Assembly (NCBI GenBank): GCA_037013495.1
Contig: CM072806.1
Location: 2,108,001-2,172,000, forward strand
Origin: Hippophae tibetana
Lineage: Eukaryota > Streptophyta > Magnoliopsida > Rosales > Elaeagnaceae
Direction of reading: 5' to 3'
Length of the DNA stretch: 64,000 nucleotides
Shown piece by piece: positions 1 to 11,879 of this stretch. The notes under the pieces were generated by a model. The model was not told the DNA's origin and made no database searches. It saw nothing but the letters and a program-made list of their open reading frames with translations. Position 1 is the stretch's first letter, and the number at the start of each line of letters is the position of its first letter. Position numbers and translations under genes: made by a program.

Positions 1-2008
1 TATCTAATTAAAGACTCTAAAAGCATGATTAGTTAATGAATAACCAAAAAAAATGCCTTTTATCACGTTTAGTGACAAAGCACTAAATATGGCATTAATG
101 CCCTTTTGATTCCAATAAATACTAATTTATCCTTAATGGTTTTTTCATTCCTATGATAACACATGCAATCGTGTGTAAATAATAAAATTAAAAAATTAAA
201 AAGATCATATATAAGATATTTAGACGAAAACAACATAACCATAACAATAACAATAACATAAGAGGAAAATCATCGGTCTAATAGACTACCTAACTATCAA
301 CTATGAAAATCAAAGTTCAATTACAAATCCATGTTTTAGACTACCCTTCGCAAATTAATCTACCAATGTTATTTACTTATGAGTTGTTGTGTAAAATTTA
401 AATGTATTCGTAAGTGCATAAGTCTATTAGAATATAGAAATGTTACCAAAGAGGTCGAACGCATTAGAACTACTAAAATTTAGAAAGTCAAATTTAGTCT
501 AAGATCGTTATAATTTTAACTTAAGGAGAAGAATTATGTATATTAAAATTTGGAATATTTAAAAAAAATGAAAATGAAAATGAAAAAAATTTAAAGTGAG
601 AATCCACTAAATTGAGATTACTAAGATTTTAAAATCCACCATATTTAGTTGAGTAATTATCTGATTAGCAAATTAATTTATAAAATATAGAGTGATAATC
701 AAAATCAATTCATATCACCTCAGAAAAATATAGAAAGTAAGCACATTTGTAATTGAATGTATTAGAGATTTTTCTTTGGTTAAACTAATTGTATTCTTAA
801 GTATCAATGAATCAATTTTATGAAAAGAAAACAAAGAATAAAAAGTTTATATTAATCTTTAAATAATCAAGCTTAGACAAATTAAATAAATATTCGAATA
901 ATATATAATGCTAATACATGAAAGAAAGAATAACTCAATTATTAATTAAAGCAAACTCATAAGCATTGATGGACAAATGATAAATAAATAATTCAAAAAA
1001 AAAATCACTCCATTAAACAAGGCTTCATCCTTAACCTTAATACAAAATATTTAGCTAAACATAAATAAGATTAAGATTAGAATAGAATAATGCACCCAAT
1101 CATGAAAAAGGGACCTAATAGTTTCGTTTTCTTCTGACTATTGTCTAACTCTTATTTTTCCCTTATCCATAAGTTTATATCAAACCCACTATTTATAGTA
1201 ATTGCTTCTATCATCTTCAGCCTTTTTCTTACACACGATAGATCTTCAATCTTAATTAGAGTTAATATAAAAAAACAAATAAAAGTTTAAATAAGATACG
1301 ATAACGATGATGTAACTATAATTATTCTTTTCTTATTATTACATATTCGTATTTATATTTTCTTGACAGATTTTGTTTTATTTAAAATTTACTTAACAAT
1401 CAAATAATGTTAATTAAATGTATATATATTAAACTAAAAAATATAAATATATAAATACACTAGCAAAATTGAATCAAGGGATAAATAAAGTATTAAATAT
1501 TGCTTAACAATTGTCATTTCTTTTATAGTCTCTATAAGGTAGGCTTACAAATTCATATCAATGTTTCGATCTACTTAAGTCCCATAAGCAATCGAACATA
1601 TTCAATGAGTAACTAAAAAGTTAATACAGATAGCATAGGTATAAGGTGTGTCCTAAAATAGATTTAATAATAAATAATACTAATTAAAATATTTAAAATA
1701 TATATCAAATAAACTAACAAATCTTACAATAATAATGAAAAACTTAATACCACATTGATAAATGGGCATATGAATCAATTAAATATAACCAAATAATATG
1801 TTTGGATGACTAAATTAAGAACGAGCATATAACTATATATTATAGATAAACTAATTTTTTCTTTAAAAATTTTTTGATAGAGAGAGAATATAGTAAGAGA
1901 TGAATAGAATATATATGATTATATTTAATAGTGAGTAATGAGTTGCCTATATAGAAAAATTGAAACATTAATTTTTTCAATGTTAAATGACATTCTTATT
2001 CTTAAAAG
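1..2008. other. A+T-rich intergenic DNA, no gene seen
   Basis: This stretch is strongly A+T-rich, with stops in all frames and no open frame of useful length. I recognise no RNA gene or complete element. It ends at the target-site duplication of the copia element. Confidence 0.7.
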
Positions 2009-2013
2009 GATTA

Positions 2014-2463
2014 TGTTGGGAAAATCGGGTATATTTTCCCTATTCTAAGTAGTAACTATTCACTTATGATTTAAATGAATAGAACTCAAACTAACCCGAC
2101 AAAATAATGCTATTGGAAATATAATGCTAAAATAAACTAAAACAGATATTGAAACAGAAATATTAAAGCAGAAAAATAATAACACTAGAAATTTAACGAG
2201 GTTCGATATAAATGTTACCTAGGTCCTCGGGCGTCGTTGACCACTTCCACTATCTCCAATTGGATGAACTCCAAAATTAAAACTAATTGGGCAAAATTGA
2301 GCTAATCAATTACCCTTATAAAAGAGAGGAAGATTTACAAATTTTGGGATGTTTACAAATGGTGAAGGAGGGCTTTATTTATAGCCCCAAAACCAACACC
2401 CATCTTCATTCCCAATCAATGTGAGACTTTTCTAATTTTCTCACTAAGGAGCAATATATAACA
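2014..2463 (-). repeat. 3' LTR of the copia element (left copy)
   Basis: It matches 6669-7118 over all 450 bp with about five substitutions and no indel. It has TG...CA ends. On the minus strand a TATA-like CTATAAATA lies at about 2376-2384. Confidence 0.96.
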
Positions 2464-2475
2464 AATCTCCACCTT
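2464..2475 (-). other. Polypurine tract of the copia element
   Basis: Read on the minus strand this is AAGGTGGAGATT, directly abutting the inner end of the 3' LTR. That is the position and composition expected for the plus-strand primer of a copia element. Confidence 0.8.
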
Positions 2476-2535
2476 AGCGACTTAGTGGTTTTAAATGATT
2501 TCTTCAATTGCTAGATCAACGACGCCAGTGCCAAT

Positions 2536-5052
2536 TCAGATCTGTAGGATGTTAATCAAGTCCAGACAATGTTTGAACTTGATTGTTGTTACCACCTTGG
2601 TCATCATATCTGCGGGATTCTCTGTCGTACTAATCTTCTGAACTAGTACTCCACCTTCTTCAATAATCTCTCGCACGAAATGATAACGAACGTCAATGCG
2701 CTTTGTACGTGCATGGTAGACTTGGTTCTTTGCTAAATGAATAGCACTCTGACTATCACAAAACACCTTAATATGTTTTTGACCAACTCCCAAGTCTTCA
2801 AGCAAACCTCGTAACCAAATAGCTTCCTTCATAGCCTCTGTAACTGCCATATACTCTGCCTCTGTAGTAGACAAAGCAACTGTGGACTGCAAGGTAGACT
2901 TCCAACTGACTGGTGCTCTAGCAAGAGTAAACACATAACCAGTAGTTGACCGACGCTTATCTAAATCTCCTGCATAGTCAGAATCACAATATCCGACTGC
3001 ACATTGACCAATGGTATTATCCTGCTGAAATACTAAACCAACATCTACAGTATTTATAATATACCGTAGAATCCATTTCACAGCCAACCAATGTCCTTTA
3101 CCAGGATCATGCATGTACCTGCTTACAGTACCAACCGCATGTGAAATGTCAGGTCTTGTACACACCATTGCATACATCAAGCTACCAACTGCATTTGCAT
3201 ATGGTACATTTTCCATATATTCTCGTTCTGCATCATTCTTAGGAGATAATTGAGCACTAAGCTTGAATTGAGGAACTAGCGGAGTACTTACAGGTTTTGT
3301 CTGTTCATTCATACCAAAACGTTGTAGTATCCGCTTCAAATATTGACTCTGGGTCAAACTAAGCTTCCCCTTCTTCCTGTCTCTGCTTATCTCCATACCG
3401 AGAATCTTCTTGGCTTCTCCCAAATCTTTCATCTCGAACTCTTGACTTAGTTGAGCCTTCAACTTTTCAATTTCTGCTTGGCTCTTCGATGCAATCAACA
3501 TATCATCGACGTACAATAGGAGATAGACGAAAGACTCATTTTGTAGCTTGCGAAAATACACACAATGATCATGTGTGCTTCTGGTATACTTTTGTTGCAA
3601 CATAAACTGATCAAATCGTTTGTACCACTGCCTTGGAGATTTCTTCAATCCATACAATGATTTGTTCAGCTTACAAACCCAATTCTCTTTACCAGCAACA
3701 ATAAACCCTTCTGGCTGAGACATATAGATCTCCTCTTCTAAGTCACCGTGAAGAAATGCGGTTTTCACATCAAGTTGAACTAGTTCCAAATCGAACTGTG
3801 CTACCAAGGCCAACAAAATTCTAATGGAAGAATGTTTTACAACTGGAGAAAATACCTCATTATAATCGATTCCCTCCTTCTGAGCGTAGCCCTTAGCCAC
3901 CAACCTTGCCTTGTAGCGAATACCATCTTTGTTAGGAAATCCATCTTTCTTTGCATACACCCATTTGCATCCAATTGCCTTCTTGCCCTTAGGTAGTTGT
4001 GTCAACTTCCATGTTTTATTCTTCTGAAGGGATAGAAGTTCTTCATCCATGGCTTCCTTCCATCTTTCAACTTCAGGACTTCTAATTGCTTCTTTATATA
4101 TGGAAGGAACATCATCATGCACAACTGAAAGTGCACAGGCTACCGTATTCTTAAATTGAGCAGGTAGGTCTTCAAAATCCTTGTATCGAGCAGGTACCTT
4201 GACATTTTGTCGTTGTGGCCTATCAACTGCAGTTTCTTCTTGTTGCTGTGGAGGTTCTTGGGTTAAAACCTTTTCATCTGATTCATCTTCTGTCAATGGA
4301 GGATCAGCTTCTGTCTTATCTTCACTAACTGGATTAACAATTTTGCTTTCAAACTCCACTTGTTTCAGAGTTTGCTCCACCTGCTCTAAAGTGCCATCAA
4401 TCTTCTTAGTTACCCTTTGCAACAAGGCAGATTCATCAAAGGTAACATCTCTGCTAAAGATTATCTTTTTCGTTTCAAGGCACCATAGTCGATATCCCTT
4501 AGAACCAGAAGGGATCCCCAAAAAAATGGCTTTCTTGGCTCTTGGGTCCAACTTTGATTCTGTTACATGGTAGTATGCAATTGAACCAAACACATGTAAG
4601 AAATCGTAATCTCTAGCAGGTTTTCCAGACCATACCTCCATAGGTGTTTTGCCTTCAAGAGCAGACGATGGTAGACGATTGACGAGATGACATGCATATG
4701 TCACAGCCTCAGCCCAATACTGCTTGCCTAAACCAGCATTTGACAACATACACCGAACCTTCTCCAACAAAGTCTGGTTCATACGTTCTGCAACTCCGTT
4801 TTGTTGTGGTGTTTTTCGAATAGTGAAGTGTCGCACTATCCCTTCTTCTTCACAAACTTTCATAAATGGATCGTTTGTGTACTCAGTGCCATTATCAGAC
4901 CTCAGACGCTTGATCTTTTTATTAGTCTGAGTCTCGATCATCTTCTTCCATTTGAGAAAAATTCCCAGCACTTCATCCTTCTTCTTCATGAGATACACCC
5001 AAACTCTTCTGGAAAAATCATCAACAAAAAGTGACATAATAATGTTTGCCAC
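2536..5052 (-). CDS. copia pol, 3' part: integrase core, reverse transcriptase and RNase H
   Basis: This open frame of 838 codons is the downstream part of the copia polyprotein. Its start ATG is not a natural start: the frame is cut off from the upstream protease and integrase N-terminus by a frameshift at about 5026-5030. Integrase residues D53 (RSDNGTEY) and E89 ([11 protein letters not shown]) have the D-X35-E spacing; the first catalytic Asp (HTDVWGP) lies upstream of the frameshift. The reverse transcriptase covers about residues 345-590, with the YVDD box at 514-517 (3502-3513). The RNase H covers about 685-800, with [18 protein letters not shown] and VFCDSQSA carrying the acidic residues. 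The frame ends close to the polypurine tract, as usual. Catalytic motifs look intact, but the polyprotein cannot be read through from gag. Confidence 0.93.
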   Translation of the reverse strand: MANIIMSLFVDDFSRRVWVYLMKKKDEVLGIFLKWKKMIETQTNKKIKRLRSDNGTEYTNDPFMKVCEEEGIVRHFTIRKTPQQNGVAERMNQTLLEKVRCMLSNAGLGKQYWAEAVTYACHLVNRLPSSALEGKTPMEVWSGKPARDYDFLHVFGSIAYYHVTESKLDPRAKKAIFLGIPSGSKGYRLWCLETKKIIFSRDVTFDESALLQRVTKKIDGTLEQVEQTLKQVEFESKIVNPVSEDKTEADPPLTEDESDEKVLTQEPPQQQEETAVDRPQRQNVKVPARYKDFEDLPAQFKNTVACALSVVHDDVPSIYKEAIRSPEVERWKEAMDEELLSLQKNKTWKLTQLPKGKKAIGCKWVYAKKDGFPNKDGIRYKARLVAKGYAQKEGIDYNEVFSPVVKHSSIRILLALVAQFDLELVQLDVKTAFLHGDLEEEIYMSQPEGFIVAGKENWVCKLNKSLYGLKKSPRQWYKRFDQFMLQQKYTRSTHDHCVYFRKLQNESFVYLLLYVDDMLIASKSQAEIEKLKAQLSQEFEMKDLGEAKKILGMEISRDRKKGKLSLTQSQYLKRILQRFGMNEQTKPVSTPLVPQFKLSAQLSPKNDAEREYMENVPYANAVGSLMYAMVCTRPDISHAVGTVSRYMHDPGKGHWLAVKWILRYIINTVDVGLVFQQDNTIGQCAVGYCDSDYAGDLDKRRSTTGYVFTLARAPVSWKSTLQSTVALSTTEAEYMAVTEAMKEAIWLRGLLEDLGVGQKHIKVFCDSQSAIHLAKNQVYHARTKRIDVRYHFVREIIEEGGVLVQKISTTENPADMMTKVVTTIKFKHCLDLINILQI

Positions 5053-5896
5053 TCATGGATGGAGTTCTTGTTGGCCCCCATACATCCGTATGGATGTAAT
5101 CCAAAATGCCCTTTGTATTATGGAGAGCAGTGCCAAAGCTTACTCTTTTCTGCTTTCCCAATACACAATGCTCACAAAATTCCATCTTGCCGGTTCTCGC
5201 ACCTTTTAACAGGTCTTGCTTTACTAGAATTTGCAAAGATTTTTCACCAGCATGTCCCAAACGCATATGCCACAGCTTGGTAGTTTCTAAATTTCTTTCT
5301 TCCTCTGAAACTGCTGCTGATGTTGTCCCAATAACCGTACTACCAAGGTAGTAGTACAAGTTATTCTTTCGAACACCTTTCATCGCCACAAGTGCTCCAG
5401 AAGTAACCTTCAATACCACATTTTGTATGGTCACAGTGAAGCCTTTTGATTCTAAGACTCCCACAGCAATGAGATTCTTCTTCATATCTGGAACATAATG
5501 AACATCTGTCAAGACCCTGGTTGAACCATCTTGATTCTTCAAACGAATTGTACCGATTCCCAAAACTTTGCATGGATAATCATTACCCATGAAAACAACT
5601 CCACCGTCTAGTTCTTCAAAGTTAAAGAACCACTCCTTGTTAGGAGACATATGGAAAGTACATGCTGAATCAAAAATCCAATCACCAGGATGAGATGATG
5701 TTGACGAACCAACCAATGCAAAATCTGAATTTGAATTGCTTTCAGCTACACATGCATCAGATTGCACAGCTTTTCCTTTCTTTTGTAGCTTCGGACAATT
5801 TTTCTTCCAATGACCTTTCTCATGACAAAAGGCACATTCATCTTTACCAAGTCTTCCTTTTGATAGAGATCTACCTCTCCTTCCTTTATATTGTGT
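5021..5896 (-). pseudogene. copia gag C-terminus (zinc knuckle), protease and integrase N-terminus, cut by a stop upstream and a frameshift downstream
   Basis: The frame is the same as gag and opens right after the TAA at 5897-5899. A CX2CX4HX4C zinc knuckle (CAFCHEKGHWKKNC) is encoded at 5795-5836. The aspartic protease signature follows as DWIFDSACTFHM, then the GAG-pre-integrase region with HMRLGH...CEHC, the integrase His/Cys finger. HTDVWGP gives the first catalytic Asp of integrase. The frame ends at a premature TGA at 5021-5023, just after GKHYYVTF. A run of five T (minus strand, 5026-5030) appears one base too long: the downstream frame resumes with [12 protein letters not shown] at exactly the place this family continues. 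Confidence 0.9.
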
Positions 5897-6571
5897 TTAC
5901 GGACGTCCTCTTACAGACAATGCCTCTGCTGCTTCATTCCTGCTTTCTCTTTTATCTTTCTTTCTAATTTCATAACTATACAAAGCAGCACAAACTTCCT
6001 CAAAAGACACTTTATCCTTCCCAATGAGTAAGCTCGTAATAAGATGATCAAACTCATCAGGAAGGGAAGCTAACAACATCAAGGCTAAATCTTCATCTTT
6101 AAAAGTTTCATCCATATTTAACAAATCTGCTACTAATTGATTAAAAGCAGTAATGTGGTCGTTTATTGTAGTACATGGAAGGTATTCAAACCGGAACAAC
6201 TTCTTCTTCAAATAGAGCCGATTCTGTCCACTCTTCTTCATGAACTTGTTCTCCAACGCCTTCCACAACTTACTTGCGGATGTCTCCTTCATGAACGTGT
6301 ACTTTTGTTCTCTTGAGAGACACGAACGAATTGTACCACATGCCAATCGGTTGATATTTTTCCACTCTACTTCATCTGCTCCATCTGGTTTCTCTTCTTC
6401 AATAGCGATGTCTAGACCTTGTTGAAACAGAGCATCTAGAACTTCGCCTTGCCACATGCCGAAATGACCAGTTCCATCAAACTTCTCCACCTCGAACCTT
6501 GCATTCATCACCATAGTTCTACTTGACGTGGATGACTGGCCTTTGTTTGAAAGAAATTTTTCTTCCGCCAT
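5897..6571 (-). pseudogene. copia gag (capsid/nucleocapsid precursor), ended early by an in-frame stop
   Basis: The 224-codon frame begins about 80 bp inside the primer-binding site and encodes a Retrotran_gag / UBN2-type protein. Its N-terminal part reads FEVEKFDGTGHFGMWQGEV, a hallmark of Tork/Tnt1-type gag. LWKALENKF and the YLPCTTINDHITAFNQLV region follow. It stops after VRGRP at a TAA (5897-5899), and the same frame then continues into the zinc knuckle. One base change from a sense codon such as CAA would explain the stop. Read-through cannot be excluded from sequence. Confidence 0.9.
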
Positions 6572-6654
6572 TTCTTCAAATTACAACAACTAGCAACTAT
6601 ATACCAATAGCAAACAAACGGAATACAAACAAATGCCTAGGTAGAAAACCTTCG

Positions 6655-6666
6655 GCTTTGATACCA
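6655..6666 (-). other. Primer-binding site, initiator tRNA-Met type
   Basis: On the minus strand the sequence is TGGTATCAAAGC, two bases inside the 5' LTR end. It differs by one base from the common plant copia site TGGTATCAGAGC. Confidence 0.88.
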
Positions 6667-6668
6667 AT

Positions 6669-7118
6669 TGTTGGGAAAATCGGGTATATTTTCCCTATTC
6701 TAAGTAGTAACTATTCACTTATGATTTAAATGAATAGAACTCAAACTAACCCGACAAAATAATGCTATTGGAAATATAATGCTAAAATAAACTAAAACAG
6801 ATATTGAAACAGAAATATTAAAGCAGAAAAATAATAACACCAGAAATTTAACGAGGTTCGGTATAAATGTTACCTAGGTCCTCGGGTGTCGTTGACCACT
6901 TCCACTATCTCCAATTGGATGAACTCCAAAATTACAACTAATTGGGCAAAATTGAGCTAATCAATTACCCTTATAAAAGAGAGAAAGATTTACAAATTTT
7001 GGGATGTTTACAAATGGTGAAGGAGGGCTTTATTTATAGCCCCAAAACCAACACCCATCTTCATTCCCAATCAATGTGAGACTTTTCTAATTTTCTCACT
7101 AAGGAGCAATATATAACA
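6669..7118 (-). repeat. 5' LTR of the copia element (right copy)
   Basis: This is the promoter-bearing LTR for the minus-strand element. A TATA-like CTATAAATA lies at about 7031-7039 on the minus strand. It matches the left LTR at about 445 of 450 positions by eye. Confidence 0.96.
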
Positions 7119-7123
7119 GATTA

Positions 7124-7557
7124 TAAGTACTTATTTAAGAAAAGGTGTTTTGAAAATATACGCTCGATTGATCGAGACCTTTTTTTCATCGATCTAATGA
7201 CATATCAATCGATCAAGACCATTCTCAATTGATCTAGAAATGATGTGCCAAAATCCAAGAGTACACGATTGATGTTTGATTGAAGTTCGATTGAACTACC
7301 ATAAGTTAATCGATGGAACCAATACTCGATCGATCAAGTCCTCAAAAAATGCAACCTGAGAGCACCTAGATTGATCTTGATTGCTTATTGACCGATCTAT
7401 CACCTTGATCGAATGAACCCTTGTTAGATTGATCAAGTAACACAATTTTGAGCACAATAATAATTCTGTTTTGTACTGTGCATTCATGAATACACGAATG
7501 CATCTTTCTAGAACTTGAGTGTTTCTTATACTGTAATTGACACATAAGATAATGGGC
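7124..7557. repeat. Degenerate repeat DNA rich in TCGATCGATCAA-type motifs
   Basis: Between the copia element and the hAT-like MITE the sequence carries many variants of (T)CGATCGATCAAG and ATTGATCG on both strands. The same motif family recurs at about 11190-11225 and 13825-13885. I take it to be a fragment of a repeat family. No coding frame is supported. Confidence 0.45.
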
Positions 7558-7565
7558 CTAGAAAC

Positions 7566-7949
7566 TAGTAATGGGAAAATTAACCGCGGTTTTGGATAAT
7601 TACAATTATCTGCACTGTTAATTCAGTTCTTTTTCGATAATTTTCGAAGACGGTGATGATATCGGGTATTACCAAATCACGAAGTAGCAGTTTCATAATG
7701 GGTACAATTATAATGTTATCCTTCCCTAATTGTACACAATATATAATATATTTATTTATTTAATTTATATATTTATTAAAATAGTTTTGATTTTAGGTAT
7801 TATTTATTACTTGCCCCACCCTGTTAAACCGCAGATAAAAACCATCTTCAAACGGTAATGATTTTCGAACAATTTTTGATACAATTTATATTTCGATTCG
7901 GGGACAGTAATATCAAAAATTATCCTGACATGTCTCATGCCTATTCCTA
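7566..7949. mobile_element. hAT-type MITE, degenerate, with 8-bp target duplication
   Basis: The 384-bp element starts TAGTAATGGG and ends CCTATTCCTA. These are imperfect inverted ends, with two mismatches in the first ten. A perfect 8-bp direct repeat CTAGAAAC flanks it at 7558-7565 and 7950-7957, as hAT transposons make. The interior keeps ACCGCGGTTTTGG, CGGGTATTACC and GATTCGGGGACAG, recognisably related to the better-preserved element at 23412-23837. There is no transposase frame. Confidence 0.82.
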
Positions 7950-7957
7950 CTAGAAAC

Positions 7958-9960
7958 AAGTTTACACATCAACGTTTTGTCCTCAAATATCATTAACACT
8001 TATAATAATACTTATAAAACATAGACATTTGTACACACATATTATCATCCGTAGTTCAAATAGAACATGAGCTTATTAGACCCATTCAATATTGATCTCA
8101 GTTTAGTTAGAATTCCTTTAATGTTATTAAGTGTATTTTTGTTGTTAAATTTTTTAGATATATTGTTTGATGTAATTTTTTCAAAGTCTTGTTATTTTGA
8201 TTGATGGTGAAGAAAAATGTTAAATACACATAAATATGTACAAATAATTGTACTCAAGCTTCTTATTATGTGTCACGTGTCAAAAGTTACTTAATTATAT
8301 ATATATATGTATGTATGTATAATTCTTTTGTTATTTTTAAAGCAATTTAGTTCTTTTATTTTGAAAATGTAATAGCATAATAACAAATGCTCAATTTTTT
8401 CATTTCATTTTTGTTTTCTTATGTTTTTGAATTGTTACAGAGATATCACATTAGCAAAATAAAAAATGATTAATTTTTTCATTTTATTTTTATTTTCTTA
8501 TCTTTTTGAATTGTTATTGAGATATCACATCGATAAATTATCTATAGTAATAAATAATAATGATTAAAATATTAATAAAAATTAAACTGCTATAAAAATT
8601 AACAAATATATTAAACTATTCTTACTAAAACAACCAAATAAACTTTAGATGAATATATAGAAGAAAAAAAATTTGGACATGAAAAAAAAACATTTTTATA
8701 AGGGTGTACCAAGTAGGACTTTAGTATATATTAATAGATTTTTAAAGTTGAAAAAATGGTAATAACTCATATACGTTACCTTCTACGAAATTGTATTTTA
8801 GTTTTTATTTATTAGGTAGGATAACACAAATCCACCATATTTACAAAAAGATCACAAAAGTCTTTTTTTTTTGTATATGTAATGGATTTTTAATATCTCA
8901 CGTACACAAAAGGTGAGACAATATAAGTTCATTATATTTACAAAATAGATTTTTGTGTAAAGATAACGTACTTATGTTTGTCCATCTAATATGTACGGGT
9001 CTAAAATATAATTTCGTTAAATGTAACAGATTTGAGCGACTATTCATCCTTAAAAATTTCTAAAAGTTTAAGTGTATTTTTTAATCAAAACTTGCGCAAA
9101 CTTTAATGGTTTTAAAAAAAAAATAAAAGTTTAATTGTATTTATTCGAGACTTTTTAATAATTTTTAAAAGTTTAATTAAAACTTGTTTGAGAATTTTCA
9201 AAAGTTTATAATATTTATAATTATTACTTTTAAAATTATATCAAAGTATTAAATTATTCAAAATATATAGAACTTTTAAAAACTTTAGAAACTTTTGAGA
9301 ATTTTAAGCATTTTTATGTATAATTTTTTTTTACCATAATTAATATCATTTTCTTTTATTTTTTCTCTATTGATTTTTTTTACTTACCGACTTCTTATAT
9401 ATATATATATGCGATGAGTTCAAACACCAATTTAAAGTTAATTATTTTTAATAATTTTATATAAAATTATCAAAAAATTAATATTTATAAAACATATATT
9501 TATTTAATATTAAAAAAGAGTATATATTTTATTAAAATTTTAAATAAAATATATAATAATATATTAAATATTTTTGATAATTATAAATGATTCATTAAAA
9601 AATTACAAAATAATAGTGAGAAAACACGAGTATAGTAAATTTTATTAAAATTATTAAAAGTTTATAAAATATTTATGAAAAAAGTCTTATAAATTTATTC
9701 AAATTTATAATTTTTTTTAATAAATTATATGCTAAAAATTTTCTTAAAAAATTAAGTACAAATTTTATAAAATTTAAAATCCATCAAAATATTCAAAATT
9801 CCAAATGAACGCACCCTTTCCCTCTGGCATCATTTTTCATTATTAAAGAAATAAAAAAAAAACAAAGAGATTCTGATTCAAAAAATAAAAAATAAAGAAA
9901 GAGATCCATCTTGTCGCATGGAGGGAGATCAATAGAGAGGGAAAAAAAAGGAGCCATCCC
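7958..9960. other. A+T-rich intergenic DNA with a 79-bp tandem duplication
   Basis: No gene is supported. A direct duplication with a period of about 79 bp lies at 8391-8531; both units contain TTGAATTGTTA followed by GAGATATCACAT. Low-complexity A/T runs fill 9100-9780. The right end runs into the probable leader exon of the Myb/SANT-like gene. Confidence 0.6.
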
Positions 9961-10289
9961 AAAGCCCCAATCCAATTCGATTCCTCCCACCCAACGCCGC
10001 CGGTAAAAAAGTCTCCAGTATCGCAGTTAGCTAAATCTCTATTGCGGCCGTTGACTAAGCCAAGTAGTCTCTACAGTCCACTCTCGACTCTCCCACGCTC
10101 TTTTCGTTCGCCGTTTTCAGTCTGTGATTCTCAAATTTGGGTTCTTAGCTGATCTCTTTATATTGTTCTAAAGATAGGCTTATTCTTGCAAAAAAAAAAA
10201 ACCTCTTTTGGTTTCATATAGATTATGCTAACATATGGGTCATCGGCTTCTCGTTTTCCATTTTCTTCTTGGTTGGCTTTAAGCAATGG
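9960..10289 (+). promoter_or_regulatory. Probable promoter end and untranslated leader exon of the Myb/SANT-like gene
   Basis: Base composition rises from nearly pure A/T to a mixed, pyrimidine-rich sequence here. The stretch ends at a good splice donor, GCAATGG|GTAATT (donor GT at 10290-10291). No coding frame is present, which fits a leader exon. The next good acceptor in a sensible place is TTTGATCTAG at 15191, two bases before the start codon at 15194. The link to that gene is inferred from splice-site logic and needs a transcript. The segment also resembles the leader of the SDH7-like gene (about 41240-41321). Confidence 0.45.
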
Positions 10290-11237
10290 GTAATTTCTGT
10301 AACTGGGTTCTGTCTATCTGAAAGGTTTTTATTTAATGCTTTCAGTTTTATTTTTTATGTATAGATTTGCCCACCTTGTTAACTATTGTGATTTTAGCTA
10401 TTTTAGTGATTTATTTACCTATGAATCATTGTATTGGTAATTTTAGCTTTAGAAACCTTAAATCGTCTAAGACTTACTAACAATTCTTATAGATTAGTTG
10501 ACTACAATATGATCAATAATCAACTCTAATTCTTAAATAAACTAATGATACAATTTAACAATAGCTTTAAGAGTAATAACTAAACTATTCAAATTAATTA
10601 CGTTGATAATTTTTAACCTAATTGATTAATTATATTTATGATTAACAAACCACAAGTTGCTACTTTCAGATTACAATAATTAGTAATTCCAGACTAAAAT
10701 CATAACCTAGCAATAAACACTAACAAGTAAACATTAGTAGGCCACCTAATCATTGAAGAGCATTATTCTGTCATTTATGTATAAAACCAATCACATCACC
10801 AATTAAATAGATGAAAAATAATTAAATTATACAATAAACTATAATTGAATCATCATCTAGGGCTCATAAATTACGTAAATTAGTCATCCTTACACATGGT
10901 AGAAACTAAAAAAAACATCGTAAAAGTAATCTACAAAGAAAGAAGTAGCTTAGTATGGTGATGAATGATCGCGGATCTTCAATCTTCAACTTCTCCCTCT
11001 AGAATTTTTGTAGAACTCTTGTCTCCTTTTGATCTTGGATGTGTTATTCTCTTTTTTGAAACAATTGTGATGTATATATAGTGTATTTTGAGTTAATCTT
11101 ATGCCCCTAATTGATTCCCCCTATCCAACGACTGTGAATAAAGTTTGAGGTTGAAAAATATAGGTTTTTGCTCATTCTAGGGGTTTCAATCAATCAAGAA
11201 CCTTAGGTGTATTGATTGAGCTTGCTAAACACATACA

Positions 11238-11755
11238 CTAACGCAGAACAAAAATCACAAAAAAATATGGAAGCACTTAGGGAATAAGGAATGGGTGAAA
11301 AAACTTTCAATTAGTTAGACTCACTTTTTGGTAAAATTCCTCAGAATGTATTCTAATAAATATAAGGAAACTAATTAACTACGCAAACACTCTAGTAACT
11401 TTAGAGTAGAATTAACTTAGTTATAGTATCTTGATTTTTAGACGAGCATTCTAGCAACACTAGTAAGATTAACCTAGAAATATTCCTCTACCTCATGAAC
11501 ACGATGACTCAAATTTCAAACAGAAGAAAGTGAAGATATTCCTAAACAATTAGGAATATAAAAGAAAGAAACAAGAGAGAATTTTCTCAAATATAGAAAT
11601 ATATTTATTTTCTTTGATGTTTCATACAAGCAAAAGGCTTATCTATTTATAGTTTAAAAGTCCCTAGAGTAGTTCATAAAAATTCGATGTGGGGCTCTAA
11701 GAACACATCTAAAACAACTGGTGTTCCATCTTTCTTCCTATGTACCCATTCAACA
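11238..11755 (-). repeat. 3' LTR of the collapsed gypsy element (left)
   Basis: It aligns by eye with 13226-13811 at roughly three-quarters identity plus indels, so the element is old. The outer boundary is approximate; the inner boundary, ...CATTCAACA, is clear. Confidence 0.65.
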
Positions 11756-11879
11756 TTAGTCCCTTTTATTTGTTTTAAACTTGTTCAAGTTTTCTTCTGA
11801 ATATAGTGGTTCTAGTGAATAGTCACAAATGTTTGACACATTGAATGTTGATGAAATAGCCATATATTTAGGGTAAGTC

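Larger units (their letters stand above)
2014..7118 (-). mobile_element. Ty1/copia LTR retrotransposon, Tork-like, nearly complete but with two coding lesions
   Basis: Two 450-bp direct repeats (2014-2463 and 6669-7118), each starting TGTTGGG and ending AACA, bound the element. A perfect 5-bp target duplication GATTA sits at 2009-2013 and 7119-7123. The internal region reads on the minus strand in the order gag, zinc knuckle, protease, integrase, reverse transcriptase, RNase H, which is the copia order. A primer-binding site complementary to initiator tRNA-Met and a polypurine tract lie in the expected places. I count about 5 differences between the LTRs (about 99% identical), so the insertion is recent. 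The coding region has an in-frame TAA at 5897-5899 and a one-base frameshift near 5026-5030, so this copy probably cannot move on its own. The Tork assignment rests on the gag start and the protease motif DSACTFHM, and is an inference. Confidence 0.97.

Noticed and set aside
4181-4573. 130-codon plus-strand frame
   Set aside because: It is the antisense shadow of the copia pol region; the minus strand has clear integrase-to-RT sequence.
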